Shown: positions 11,401 to 19,618, counted from the first letter of the stretch. The stretch: 64,000 nucleotides of DNA from Streptomyces sp. 846.5 (GCF_004365705.1 NZ_SOBN01000001.1:5566001-5630000), one strand, 5' to 3'. The notes: a model not told the origin generated them from the letters alone. Translations and numbers: made by a program.

Positions 11401-12400
11401 TCTGCTCTACATCGACCTGTTCTTCTCGCCGGTGCAGCAGCTCTCGCAGGTGTTTGACGGCTACCAGCAGGCAGCGGTCGGTCTCAGCCGCATTCGCGAG
11501 CTGCTGCGCACGCCGACCTCGACCCCGCAGGCAGCGGACCCGAGGCCGGTCGGGCGACTGCGCGGGGACATCCACTTCGACGACGTCCACTTCAGCTACA
11601 CCAGTCTGGACGGCGGCACCGACAATGCCGCGAAAGGTGGCGCGGACAGTGCCGCCGAGCCGACCGGCAGGCGCCGCAAGCCGGAGGTCATCGCCGGCCT
11701 CAATCTGCACATCCCCGCAGGCCAGAACGTCGCCCTCGTCGGTGAGACCGGTGCGGGCAAGTCCACGGTGGTCAAACTGCTGGCCCGGTTCTACGACGTT
11801 ACCGGCGGCGCGGTCCGGGTGGACGGGACCGATCTGCGTACGCTCGACCTGGCCGGCTACCGGCACCGGCTCGGCGTGGTCCCGCAGGAGGCCTACCTCT
11901 TCGCCGGGACGGTCCGCGACGCCATCGCCTACGGCCGTCCCGAGGCGACCGACGCCGAGGTGGAGGCCGCGGCGCGCGCCGTCGGTGCGCACCAGATGAT
12001 CGCCGGACTCTCCGGCGGCTATCTGCACCGGGTCAGCGAGCGGGGCCGCAACCTCTCCGCCGGGCAGCGCCAACTCATCGCCCTGGCCCGGGCCGAGCTG
12101 GTCGACCCCGACCTGCTGCTGCTCGACGAGGCGACCGCTGCGCTCGACCTGGCCACCGAGGCGACCGTCAACCGGGCCGCCGACCGGCTGGCCCAGCGCG
12201 AGAACGGCCGTGGCCGTAGAACCACGATCGTCATCGCGCACCGGCTGAGCACCGCGGCCCGGGCCGACCGGGTGGTGGTCCTGGACCACGGCAAGGTGGT
12301 GGAGGACGGACCGCACGACGAGCTGCTCGCGCTGGACGGGGCGTACGCCCGGCTGTGGCACGCCTTCGCGGGCGAGGAGGAGCCTGCGGCAGCGCACTGA
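8435..12400 (+). CDS. fused full-length ABC exporter (TMD-NBD-TMD-NBD)
   Basis: At 1321 residues this is two type-IV (multidrug/lipid-flippase-like) exporter halves in one chain. The first half has about six membrane helices, then Walker A GASGSGKST (near residue 406), signature LSGGQ and Walker B LLLDDATS. A Gly/His/Met-rich linker (residues about 640-690) joins it to the second membrane domain, Walker A GETGAGKST (near 1104), signature LSAGQ and Walker B LLLDEATA. The first site has Asp where the catalytic Glu belongs, and the second-half signature is altered, so one ATP site looks degenerate as in heterodimeric exporters. The substrate is unknown; drugs or lipids are possible. Confidence 0.93.
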   Translation: MPKAQKSPAVEAAAPAEPIAPGWLRRLSSYCWRYRRNVLLSFGASLLGMGVSALVPLIPRLIIDDVITTHTEPLAPWAFALVGAAVLVFLLTLVRRYWGGQLALDVQHDLRQDLFDSLSRLDGTRQDSLNTGQVVGRATSDLQMIQGLLSMLPMMTGNLLLFILSIVVMLFLSPLLTLIALAMAPALWWFATLSRKKLFPATWTAQQEAGAVAGAVDGAVSGVRVVKGFGQEEQELNRLERASRRLFAMRLRSIRLSARYSPAMQAIPALGQVGVLALGGWLAVRGEVTLGTFVAFSTYVAQMTAPVRTLTMLLTVGQQARASVERVFQLIDERPVVTERPDAVELDPTEIEAVTMGTPTGGGPVDTTPALAFEHVDFGYGDAAEPVLTDLSLALAPGETVALVGASGSGKSTVGMLVPRFYDATAGRVLVHGHDVRDLTLRSLRSAIGIVPEDSFLFSESVHTNIAYGRPDATREEVESAARAAQADGFIGELPDGYDTVVGEQGLTLSGGQRQRVALARAILADPRILLLDDATSAVDAQVEAEIHEALRTVMSGRTTLLIAHRRSTLQLADRIAVLDHGRLVDIGTHEELDARCPLYRSLLTDPDALAGDIRSADPVASLLADAASADGTGIAGVTPELWDRERFPEPDADALGRGDAGQGASGHGGGPGGMHGAMGGMPATPELLARVAALPPADGLPDIDLDEARRPDPQFNLRRMLAPFRRPLLLALLLVALDAVASLSLPILIRHGIDAGVTKAAWGAVAAASLTALAIVLLDWVVQATETQVSGRTGERVLYSLRIRIFAHLQRLGLDYYERELGGRIMTRMTTDVDALSSFLQTGVVTAVVSLLTFFGIFVVLLVLDVQLALYVFAVLPILVVATLVFRRKSSATYKLAREKVSTVNADLQENVAGMRIVQAFLREDRNRARFAERSSDYRTTRIRAQLYISLYFPFVQFLSSVAAALVLIAGAHRVSAGTLTTGALVAYLLYIDLFFSPVQQLSQVFDGYQQAAVGLSRIRELLRTPTSTPQAADPRPVGRLRGDIHFDDVHFSYTSLDGGTDNAAKGGADSAAEPTGRRRKPEVIAGLNLHIPAGQNVALVGETGAGKSTVVKLLARFYDVTGGAVRVDGTDLRTLDLAGYRHRLGVVPQEAYLFAGTVRDAIAYGRPEATDAEVEAAARAVGAHQMIAGLSGGYLHRVSERGRNLSAGQRQLIALARAELVDPDLLLLDEATAALDLATEATVNRAADRLAQRENGRGRRTTIVIAHRLSTAARADRVVVLDHGKVVEDGPHDELLALDGAYARLWHAFAGEEEPAAAH

Positions 12401-12416
12401 CGATGCCTGACACGGA

Positions 12417-13664
12417 TCACGACGCCGGCCAGACGGCGGCCCGCAGCCCGCTCTGGCGCTCGGCCCAGACCGTGGCGCCGGCCAGCAGCGAGCCCAGGAC
12501 CAGCAGCGCCCCGGTGCCGCCGAGGTACTGCAGCAGCAGTCCGCCGAGCCCGCTGCCGAGCGGCACCCCCAGGCCCATCAGCGACATCGTCGCGGCGATG
12601 GTCCGGCCCCGCATCCCGTCCGCTACCTGACGGAAGATCAGGACGTCCAGCAGCACCATGATCGCGGGTGAACCCAGGCTGGTCCCCAGCAGCACCAGGC
12701 CGATCTGCCAGGGCCCGGAGACCAGTCCCAGCAGCGCGACGGTCAGGGCGGCCCAGCCGGAGGCGACCAGCAGCAGCGTCCCCGGCCGGAACCGGCGGTG
12801 CAGCGGGCGCACCAGCGCGGCGCCGATCAGCCCGCCGACGGCGGAGCCGGCCAGGGCGAGGCCGATCGACCAGGACGGCGCGGACTGGCGGTGCAGTTGG
12901 TAGACCGCGGCGAGGGTCAGCGGGACGCCGGCGACGTTGAAGGCGAACAGCAGCAGCACCACCGGCCGCAGGGTGCGGTCCTGCCACAACGCGCCGACCC
13001 CGGCGAACATCCCGCCATCGGACTCCGCGCCGCGAGGGGCGCCCGAAGCGCCGTCCGGGCGCACAGCGACGGCCGCGCTCAGCGACAGCACAAAGCCCAG
13101 CGTGCCGAGCAGGAACGGCAGGATCCTGGCGATCCCGTAGAGCAGCCCGCCCAGCGGCGGTCCGGTCAGCTCGGCGACGCTGACCCGCACCTCGTCCTGG
13201 GTGAGCGCGGCGCTGAGCTGTTCGGGCCGCACCACGGCGCGCACGGTGAGCATCCTGGCGGCGCCGACGAACGGCTGCGCTCCGCCGACCAGGGCGCCGA
13301 CGACCAGGAGTTGGACGAAGGTGACGCGGTGCAGCGCGAAGGCGAGGGCCACGCTCGCGGTGGCGGTGACCCGGACGCACTCGGCGGCGATCTGGATCCT
13401 GCGCCGGTCGTAGCGGTCCACCAACTGTCCCGCCGGCAGTGTGAAGAGCACCGACGCCGCGGCCTGGACCAGGCCGAACACCCCGGCCAGGGCGGGTGAG
13501 CCGGTCATCGCCAGGATGATCAGCGGATAGGCGACATCCGTCGCGTAGACGCCTAGGAGGGCGGCGCCGGAGCCGACGCACAGGGTCTGGAAGCGCCAGT
13601 TGCGGAGCAGGGGGACGGACGGCGGCGCCTGAACTGAGCCGGCGGCGGTGCTGGTGCTGGACAC
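12417..13664 (-). CDS. MFS transporter (drug efflux type)
   Basis: The protein has about 415 residues and some twelve hydrophobic segments, with an MFS A-like loop after helix 2 (GQLVDRYDRRRI). The frame stays open far upstream into the divergent regulator, but the real start is most likely the GTG at 13664, preceded by GGGAGGAG at good spacing. The gene is convergent with the ABC exporter and divergent from an ArsR-type regulator with a shared dyad operator, so it is probably induced by the compound it exports. The substrate cannot be predicted. Confidence 0.87.
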   Translation of the reverse strand: MSSTSTAAGSVQAPPSVPLLRNWRFQTLCVGSGAALLGVYATDVAYPLIILAMTGSPALAGVFGLVQAAASVLFTLPAGQLVDRYDRRRIQIAAECVRVTATASVALAFALHRVTFVQLLVVGALVGGAQPFVGAARMLTVRAVVRPEQLSAALTQDEVRVSVAELTGPPLGGLLYGIARILPFLLGTLGFVLSLSAAVAVRPDGASGAPRGAESDGGMFAGVGALWQDRTLRPVVLLLFAFNVAGVPLTLAAVYQLHRQSAPSWSIGLALAGSAVGGLIGAALVRPLHRRFRPGTLLLVASGWAALTVALLGLVSGPWQIGLVLLGTSLGSPAIMVLLDVLIFRQVADGMRGRTIAATMSLMGLGVPLGSGLGGLLLQYLGGTGALLVLGSLLAGATVWAERQSGLRAAVWPAS

Positions 13665-13682
13665 AGAGCTCCTCCCGATGAC

Positions 13683-13725
13683 GTGAATGCTCACATCTAC
13701 GCGACCATTCACTAATGCGTGAATG
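13683..13725. promoter_or_regulatory. GTGAATG/CATTCAC operator between MFS and ArsR-type genes
   Basis: CATTCAC (13706-13712) and GTGAATG (13719-13725) form a perfect 7-bp dyad with a six-base spacer. A further GTGAATG at 13683-13689 also pairs with the middle CATTCAC. Three half sites in the divergent gap fit an ArsR-family operator repressing both genes. Confidence 0.65.
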
Positions 13726-13760
13726 ATTGCGCAGGTGTGAGCCCCTGGCAAGATGTGGTC

Positions 13761-14429
13761 ATGGACGGAGAAGGCACAGCGGTTCCCGGCGTGCGGGTGG
13801 TCGACGACACGGACACCCTCAAGGCCCTTGCCGACCCGCTGCGGGTCACCATCCTGCGGGTGATGATGGACCGGGCCGCCCAGCACCTGCGCGGCTGGAC
13901 CGCCAAGGAGCTGGCGGCCGAACTGGGCGAGCCGCAGACCAAGTTGTACCGGCACCTCAAGCAGCTGGAGGAGCGCGGGCTGCTCCGGGTCGCCGAGACC
14001 AGGGTGGTCTCCGGCATCACCGAGCAGCGCTATGTCGCCGGGCAGACCACGCTGGAGTTCAGCCGGGACTTCCTGGACCAGCGGGCCGACCGCGACGACC
14101 AGGCCGAGGCGTTCGGCGCCGCGATCGACAGCTTCCGGCGGCAGTACCTCGCCGCCGCGCGCGGCGGCCGGATCGGTCCGGCAAGCACGGAGACGCTGCG
14201 CAGGCCGCTGATGATGCTCGGCGACGTGCGGATCTCCCCGGGACGTGCGGCCAGGTTCCGGGACCGCCTCTCCGCGCTGATCGCCGAGTACCTGGACGAG
14301 GAGGACACTGCGGACGGCGTCCCGCTGAACGTCCTCATCGCGGTCTACTCCGAGAACGCGGTCCCATCCGAGAACGCCGCAGCGGCAGAGGTCGGCGAGG
14401 CCGAAACCCGGCAGCGCGACGCCGGTTGA
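13761..14429 (+). CDS. ArsR-type winged-helix transcriptional regulator
   Basis: The protein has 222 residues. The winged helix covers about residues 15-95: ALADPLRVTILRVM, WTAKELAAELGEPQTKLYRHLKQLEERGLL, then a beta wing. The C-terminal half is a helical domain of unknown ligand. No cysteine pair for metal sensing is seen, so a small molecule rather than a metal is likely. It faces an MFS exporter across a dyad operator and is the obvious candidate regulator. A GTG at 13719 would add 14 residues but overlaps the operator; ATG 13761 is preferred. Confidence 0.85.
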   Translation: MDGEGTAVPGVRVVDDTDTLKALADPLRVTILRVMMDRAAQHLRGWTAKELAAELGEPQTKLYRHLKQLEERGLLRVAETRVVSGITEQRYVAGQTTLEFSRDFLDQRADRDDQAEAFGAAIDSFRRQYLAAARGGRIGPASTETLRRPLMMLGDVRISPGRAARFRDRLSALIAEYLDEEDTADGVPLNVLIAVYSENAVPSENAAAAEVGEAETRQRDAG

Positions 14430-14477
14430 CCGCGGTCGACCCGGGTTCGACGGTGTTCCCCCGGGGAGGAGAGATGG

Positions 14478-16019
14478 ATGGACGAGGACGACGAGGGGCC
14501 GCTCACGCCCTTGGACCAGCTGTTGCGACCGGCCGAGGCGGCGATTGAGTCGATGAACAGCCTGGCCGATGAGATGCTAGGCCTCTTGCGTGAACGGGGA
14601 TCGGGGCACGGGGGAGCGGCGATGGCGTCGAGCGGTCAGGGCGGTCAGGGCGGGATTGCCGCGGGTGGCGGGAGGGTGTATCTGGCCCAGCAGTACACCG
14701 AGGTCGCCGAGGACGCCGAGCAGCGCCTGGAGGAACTGCTCGCGCTGGCGGCCGAGCCGTCCCCGGCCGTCGACTTCGACGCGCTGCGCCGCAGTTACGA
14801 GCCGCGCCCGCTGCCCGCGGAAGCCCTGGTCGAGCCCCCGCGCTGGGCCGACTACGCCCCGGACCCGGGTGAGGTCAGCTCCGCGGCGCCCGGACGGCCC
14901 CTGCTCAGCGGCCCGTACCAGCAGCGCCTCGCCGACGCCAGGCTGAAGCACCAGCGCGCCCTGCGCGAGTACCGGCACCAGGAACGGGACCTGCGGGCGC
15001 AGGCCGAGCAGGCCCGGCTGGCCCATGAGCAGGAGGAGCAGCAGCGCGCCCGCAGTGTGCGGGAGTACAACGAGCGCCTGGAGGGCTACCGCAAGTCCTA
15101 CCAGGAGGGCCACCCCGCCGCCGTCGAGTCGGTGCTGGAGCGGGCGCTCGCAGCGGCCGGGCGGCTGCCCGGCCTGGAGGTCCCGGCCCGGGTCAGCTAC
15201 CGCGAGCTGACCCGGACCGCCGTGGTCGACCTGGTGCTGCCCGGGCCCGCCGTGGTGCCGGCCGCGCTCCGGTTCCAGGTGGCGCCGGACGGCGGCGTGG
15301 AGGCGGTGCCCCGGCCCCGGCGGGAGTGCCTGGCCCGCTACCGGCAGTTGACGGCCCGTCTGGTGCTGCGTGCGCTGGACGCGCTGCTGGCCGCCGACAC
15401 CGAGTCCCGGCTGGACGGGATCGTCGTCAACGGTCGCGCGGTGACGGCGGAGGCGGGGGAGTCCTGCCTGGTCACCGTGGACGCCCGACGCGAGGACCTG
15501 TTCGCGGGATCGCTGCTGCCGGACACCGACGCCGAGGCCGTCGACCGGTTGAAGGCGCTGACCTGCGTGCTCTCCGCGGACCCGTTCGTCCCGGTCCCGG
15601 TGCCGCCGTTCGCCATCGGCCGCTCCGGCCCTCCGGCTCCGGAGGAGCTCTCGCCAGGGGAGTTCGCCGCGCTGATCGCCGAGCTGTTCGAGCAGATGGG
15701 GCTGGAGGAGTGGGAGCCGAAACTGCGCGGCAAGGACGGACTGCTGGCCTTCGCGCAGGGTGACGGCCGCGGCTTCAGCGCGGACACCCATGTGGTGTTC
15801 GCGGCGCGCCGGCCGATGACGGTGGGGGCCGACGCGGTGCGGGACGTGGCCGAGGTGATCGCGGACGAGGGGGCCGGCGGCGGGATCTGGGCCACCACCG
15901 GGAGCTTCGAGGCGGACGCCGTGCTCGCGGCCGCGGCCTGCCCCGAGCTCCGGCTGATCGACGGCGGCGAGCTCCGCGCCCTGGTCCGCGCGCATCTCGG
16001 CGCGGAGCTGGGCGGCTGA
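14478..16019 (+). CDS. Mrr-type restriction-endonuclease-fold protein, probably inactive
   Basis: The protein has 513 residues. Residues about 1-110 are acidic and low-complexity; about 140-210 are a charged coiled coil (many Arg, Glu, Gln). The C-terminal part begins with LSPGEFAALIAELFEQMGLE, the entry helix of Mrr_cat domains, followed by KDGLLAF and VVFAARRP. In active Mrr proteins the last stretch reads QxK; here the lysine is absent, which suggests loss of cleavage. Mrr proteins recognise modified DNA. Start ATG 14478 follows GGGGAGGAGAG. The gene stands alone, so the role is unknown. Confidence 0.65.
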   Translation: MDEDDEGPLTPLDQLLRPAEAAIESMNSLADEMLGLLRERGSGHGGAAMASSGQGGQGGIAAGGGRVYLAQQYTEVAEDAEQRLEELLALAAEPSPAVDFDALRRSYEPRPLPAEALVEPPRWADYAPDPGEVSSAAPGRPLLSGPYQQRLADARLKHQRALREYRHQERDLRAQAEQARLAHEQEEQQRARSVREYNERLEGYRKSYQEGHPAAVESVLERALAAAGRLPGLEVPARVSYRELTRTAVVDLVLPGPAVVPAALRFQVAPDGGVEAVPRPRRECLARYRQLTARLVLRALDALLAADTESRLDGIVVNGRAVTAEAGESCLVTVDARREDLFAGSLLPDTDAEAVDRLKALTCVLSADPFVPVPVPPFAIGRSGPPAPEELSPGEFAALIAELFEQMGLEEWEPKLRGKDGLLAFAQGDGRGFSADTHVVFAARRPMTVGADAVRDVAEVIADEGAGGGIWATTGSFEADAVLAAAACPELRLIDGGELRALVRAHLGAELGG

Positions 16020-16044
16020 ACCGCCTTACTGTCACTCTGTAGCC

Positions 16045-16533
16045 ATGGGTTTCGCTTTTCTGGACCGCTGGCGCACGCGGCACCACCCTGATGCGGGAAC
16101 CGCCGGTCCGTCCGGTGTGCCCAATCCCGGCACCTCCAGTCCCGGCACCTCCAGTCCCGGCACCCCCAACCCCGGAACCCTCGACGAGATGCTGTCCGAG
16201 TGTGTGATGCTGCGTGAGCAGGCCTTCGACGCCGGGCTGGTGCTGGACGACTCGGCCGCCTCGCTCCAGGCGCTGGACCAGCTGATGCCCGGATGGCGGG
16301 ACGACCCGGACCCGGAGACCGCCGAGGGGCTGGGGCATGACGCCGGTCTGTACCTCGGCACCGTGATCGTCCGCAGCATCGCCGGCGCCCGCTGGAAGCA
16401 GCTGCCCGACGGCCGACCCGTGGTGGTGCTGGACAGCGGACGCGAGCTGGACGTGGTGGCGATGGGACAGGGCTGGGCCACCGAGGGCTCGCCCGAGCTC
16501 TCCGCCGTCTACACCGAGCTCGACAGCGGCTGA
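16045..16533 (+). CDS. conserved hypothetical protein (possibly DUF6278)
   Basis: The product has 162 residues. The N-terminus has a Pro/Gly/Ser/Thr linker from a tandem DNA repeat; the rest is an acidic globular domain with the conserved-looking stretch LYLGTVIVRSIAGARWKQLPDGRPVVVLDSGRELDV. I recall similar small streptomycete proteins classed as DUF6278 but cannot confirm it. It has no signal peptide or membrane helix and only a weak ribosome site. It starts 25 bases after the Mrr-like gene and could be cotranscribed with it. Confidence 0.6.
   Translation: MGFAFLDRWRTRHHPDAGTAGPSGVPNPGTSSPGTSSPGTPNPGTLDEMLSECVMLREQAFDAGLVLDDSAASLQALDQLMPGWRDDPDPETAEGLGHDAGLYLGTVIVRSIAGARWKQLPDGRPVVVLDSGRELDVVAMGQGWATEGSPELSAVYTELDSG
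16126..16170 (+). repeat. three tandem 15-bp units within a coding sequence
   Basis: Two identical CCCGGCACCTCCAGT units are followed by a third that diverges at its 3-prime end, then a degenerate fourth. They encode a PGTSS-type linker. In-frame repeats of this kind vary in number by slippage. Confidence 0.8.
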
Positions 16534-16539
16534 CTCCTG

Positions 16540-17466
16540 CTACCCGCCGCTGCGCAGCGAAATCGCGCAGGCGACCTGGACCGGGGAGTTCGGGTTGTGG
16601 ACGGTGATGAACGCCGTCGTCGCGGCCGGGCACTGGCTGTCGCGGGAGACCAGGCCGATGATCCGGTAGTCGGGCCGGTCGGCTCCGGTGGCGTCGCATG
16701 CGGTCTCCTGCTGGGAGCCGCCGCCGGTGTCCTTCATGCAGTCGCCGACGACGATCCCGAAGCCGCCCCCGCCGCCGGGGTCCCCGGGATGCGGAGCGTG
16801 CAGGTTCCGCAGGCAGGCGATGCCGGTGACCTGGGCCTTCGATTTGCGGGCGGCGGTTCCGGCACCGTCCGTCGCGATGCTGGTGATCTGCAGGGCGAAG
16901 TCGGTGCCGCTCGGGCAGGAGGTGGCGGGGGTTCCCGGCGCCAGCCGCTGGATCACCACGGCGGATGCGTCCCCGGCGCTGCAGTCGGCCGCGCCGTAGG
17001 AGGCGCCCGCGGAGCCGGTGGCGGCCGCGACGCAGGCGCCGACCGGAAGGAAGACCGCGGGGGCGGAGGAGGCCGAGGCGGACGGGACGGCGGTGGCGGT
17101 CGTGCCCGTGAGCCGGCTGCCGTGGGAGACGACCCCCGTGGGCCGGTACACCGAAGCGCTCGGTGATGGAAGCGCGCCGGGCGTGTGCTCTGCGGAGGCC
17201 GCGCCCGAGGCCGACGCGCGCCCGCTCGCGCTTCCGTGCGCCGGGGTGGTCCGGCCGGACCATGTCGACGGCCCCTGCGGCACCAGTCTCACCTCGACCG
17301 GGGACGAACGCGCTCGGGCGCCCTCGACGTGTCCGACCGCGCAACCCGCGCCGACCGCCAGCAGCGCCGTGGCCAGGGACAGGAGCAGACCCGGCGTCAG
17401 GAACGGCGTCCCCGGGCGCACTCGCCGTCGTTCCCGCCGCGCTTCCCCCGGCACACGTATGACCAT
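16540..17466 (-). CDS. secreted or membrane-anchored hypothetical protein
   Basis: The product has 308 residues. A basic N-terminus (RRERRRVRPG) leads into one hydrophobic segment (LLLSLATALLAVGAG) followed by cysteine, so it is either a signal anchor or a poor lipobox. Then comes a Ser/Thr/Ala/Pro-rich stalk to about residue 140, and a cysteine-containing C-terminal domain with several well-spaced Cys that may form disulfides outside the cell. Start ATG 17464-17466 follows a G-rich sequence. No known domain is recognised. The gene is convergent with the preceding hypothetical and divergent from the ZIP transporter. Confidence 0.7.
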   Translation of the reverse strand: MVIRVPGEARRERRRVRPGTPFLTPGLLLSLATALLAVGAGCAVGHVEGARARSSPVEVRLVPQGPSTWSGRTTPAHGSASGRASASGAASAEHTPGALPSPSASVYRPTGVVSHGSRLTGTTATAVPSASASSAPAVFLPVGACVAAATGSAGASYGAADCSAGDASAVVIQRLAPGTPATSCPSGTDFALQITSIATDGAGTAARKSKAQVTGIACLRNLHAPHPGDPGGGGGFGIVVGDCMKDTGGGSQQETACDATGADRPDYRIIGLVSRDSQCPAATTAFITVHNPNSPVQVACAISLRSGG

Positions 17467-17701
17467 GGCCCCGCCCCCCTGCGGCTGATGCCCAGGGCCA
17501 GAGTACGCAGCGCCGTACGGTCCGGTAAGTGCGTCGGCGGTGACCCGTCCGGCGCAGTTCGGGGCGCGTGGAGGTACGGGGTCGCGCACGATTGCGGTGA
17601 GGGCGCGGGTTGGGCCTCTCCTGAGGGCGGCGGCGACTGGGCAGGGCGCCGCCGCCCTTACCCTTGCGCGGACGCCGTTCCCGGTCCAGGTACGATCCTA
17701 C

Positions 17702-17722
17702 TAACGATAAGCATTATCATTA
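17702..17722. promoter_or_regulatory. Zur/Fur-like box upstream of the ZIP transporter
   Basis: TAACGATAA-GCA-TTATCATTA is a 9-3-9 dyad with one mismatch, AT-rich in a GC-rich gap and about 73 bases before the ZIP start. The layout is that of Fur-superfamily boxes, where actinobacterial Zur sites have TAATGAAAA-type arms. The rest of the roughly 330-base divergent gap (17467-17795) shows no gene. Confidence 0.6.
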
Positions 17723-17795
17723 CCGCTAGCTGGGAACGACGCACGGGACCGCCCGCTTGCGCGCAGCGGGACGCGATGAGAGCGAGCGTGCGGGA

Positions 17796-18584
17796 ATGCC
17801 GGTTCTGGTGGCCGCTGGGGCCTTCCTGATGACGTTGCTGGGTGGCCTGGTCGCCGGGAAGGTCGGCGACAAGCGCCACCTGGTGCTGGGCCTCGCGGCC
17901 GGACTGATGCTCGGCGTCGTCGGCTTCGACCTGCTGCCCGAGGCGCTGGACGCGGCCCCGAGCCGTCTCTGGGGCGTCCCGCAGGGCCTGCTGATGTTCG
18001 TCCTGGGCTTCCTGGTGCTGCATGTCGTGGAGCGCTCGGTGGCGATCCACCGGGCCCACGAGGCCGAGTACGCCGAGCACCGCCACGGGCACCAGTTGCC
18101 GGTCGCGCCGGCGCCGTCCGACTTCTCCGGTCACAGCCACGGCCGGAGCGAGAAGCTGGGTCTCGCCGCCGCCTCCGCGCTCTGCCTGCACAGCGTCATG
18201 GACGGCTTCGCCATCGGCGCGGCCTTCCAGGTCGACGGCTCCTTCGGGACGGTGGTCGCCATCGCGGTGATCGCCCATGACTTCGCGGACGGCTTCAACA
18301 CGTACACCATCACCCGGCTCTACGGGAACGACCGGCGCCGCGCGCTGATCCTGCTGGGCTGTGACGCGCTGGCCCCGGTGCTCGGCGCGGGGGTCACCCT
18401 GCTGTTCACCATCCCCGAGCATGTCGTCGGCCTCTACCTGGGCTTCTTCTCGGGTTTCCTGATGTACCTGGCGACCTCGGACATCCTCCCCGAGGCGCAC
18501 AGCCCGCACCCCTCGCGCTCCACGCTGCTCTGCACCATCGCCGGCGTCGCCTTCATGTGGCTGGTCATCGGCATGGCCAACTAG
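17796..18584 (+). CDS. ZIP-family metal transporter
   Basis: The protein has 262 residues and about eight membrane helices. Metal-site motifs are visible: LHSVMDGFAIG in helix 4 and IAHDFADGFNT in helix 5, the paired helices that carry the transport site in ZIP proteins. The long cytosolic loop between helices 3 and 4 is histidine-rich (HRHGHQ, SGHSHGRSEK). ZIP proteins move Zn2+ or other divalent metals into the cytosol. The Zur/Fur-like dyad upstream fits repression by zinc or iron. The reading frame also has an upstream TTG, but ATG 17796 puts helix 1 (MPVLVAAGAFLMTLLGG) at the start. Confidence 0.87.
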   Translation: MPVLVAAGAFLMTLLGGLVAGKVGDKRHLVLGLAAGLMLGVVGFDLLPEALDAAPSRLWGVPQGLLMFVLGFLVLHVVERSVAIHRAHEAEYAEHRHGHQLPVAPAPSDFSGHSHGRSEKLGLAAASALCLHSVMDGFAIGAAFQVDGSFGTVVAIAVIAHDFADGFNTYTITRLYGNDRRRALILLGCDALAPVLGAGVTLLFTIPEHVVGLYLGFFSGFLMYLATSDILPEAHSPHPSRSTLLCTIAGVAFMWLVIGMAN

Positions 18585-18598
18585 CCGACCAGGGCCGA

Positions 18599-19552
18599 CT
18601 AGGACGACGCCGAACCGGTCCTGGACCGCGGCGGTCGCGGGTCCGGGGCCGATTCCCGCTGCGGCCAGTGCTCCTTGAGGGCGTCCAGCGCGGCGGCGAT
18701 CGCGGGACGGCGGGAGGCGTGCTCCCGCCAGAGCGCGAACACCCGGCGGGTGGGCGCGGGGTTCACCGGACGCGCCACCACCGTGCGGGGCAGCGCCCCG
18801 CGGCCGAGGCGGGGGACCAGGCCCAGCCCGAGCCCCGCCGCGATGAGCGCGATCTGGGTCTCGAACTCGGCGACGTGGTACCGGATGTCCGGCTCCTGGC
18901 CGGCCTCGCGCATGGTCCGCACCAGCCAGTCGTGGCAGATGTTGCCGGCCGGGACGCTGACCCAGGGGCGCCCCGCCATGTCCTCCACCGTCAGCAGCGG
19001 CAGCGCGGCCAGCGGGTCGTCGGCCGGGAGCAGCACATCCACCGGATCGTCGCCCAGCGCCATCCTGGCGACCCCTTCCGGCACCGCGAGCGGCGTGTTG
19101 GGCCAGTCCTGCACCACGGCCAGGTCGACCTCGCCGCGGGCGACCAGGTCGGCCATGAGATAGGGGTCGCTCTCCAGCAGGCTGAGTGCCAGGTCCGGGT
19201 GCCGGGCCGAGAGTTCGGCGAGCACACCGGGGAGCAGGCCGCGGGCCGCGGTGGCGAAGGCCGCCATCGACAGCCGCCCGGAGACCTGGCCCCGGCGCTG
19301 CTCCAGGCTGACCTCGGCCTGCTCCACCAGGGCCAGGACCTGGCGGGCAGCGCCCACCAGCTCCTGGGCGGCGTCGGTGAGCACCACGCCCCGGCCGCGC
19401 TTCTCCAGCAGTTCGGTCCTGGTCTCCCGCTCCAGCTTGGTGATCTGCTGGGACACCGCGGAGGGGGTGTAGCCGAGGGCGGCGGCCGCCGCGCCGACCG
19501 AGCCGTGCACCGCGACCGCGTGCAGCGCCCGCAGGCGCCCGAGATCCATCAT
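18599..19552 (-). CDS. LysR-family transcriptional regulator
   Basis: The protein has 317 residues. An N-terminal winged helix-turn-helix (LRALHAVAVHGSVGAAAAAL, then TPSAVSQQITKLERE) is followed by the LysR effector-binding fold from about residue 90. The C-terminal tail is Arg/Ser/Pro-rich. LysR regulators of this type often face EamA-type exporters; here a protease gene intervenes, and the 10-bp dyad in front of the EamA gene is a possible target. The gene ends 14 bases from the convergent ZIP gene. Confidence 0.88.
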   Translation of the reverse strand: MMDLGRLRALHAVAVHGSVGAAAAALGYTPSAVSQQITKLERETRTELLEKRGRGVVLTDAAQELVGAARQVLALVEQAEVSLEQRRGQVSGRLSMAAFATAARGLLPGVLAELSARHPDLALSLLESDPYLMADLVARGEVDLAVVQDWPNTPLAVPEGVARMALGDDPVDVLLPADDPLAALPLLTVEDMAGRPWVSVPAGNICHDWLVRTMREAGQEPDIRYHVAEFETQIALIAAGLGLGLVPRLGRGALPRTVVARPVNPAPTRRVFALWREHASRRPAIAAALDALKEHWPQRESAPDPRPPRSRTGSASS

Positions 19553-19618
19553 GCCGACGAGCCTATGCGCATCGGCGGCGGGCCGGTCGGCCCCGACTCC
19601 GGATCAGCCGGGACCCGG

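Noticed and set aside
8429..12397. A 1322-residue open frame on the minus strand covering the whole ABC exporter gene
   Set aside because: Its translation is a Gln/Gly/Arg/His-rich low-complexity string with no domain, the usual mirror of a long high-GC gene; the plus strand has perfect ABC motifs.
16126..16170. Short tandem repeats as a CRISPR array
   Set aside because: Units are 15 bp, directly adjacent without spacers and in frame inside a gene.
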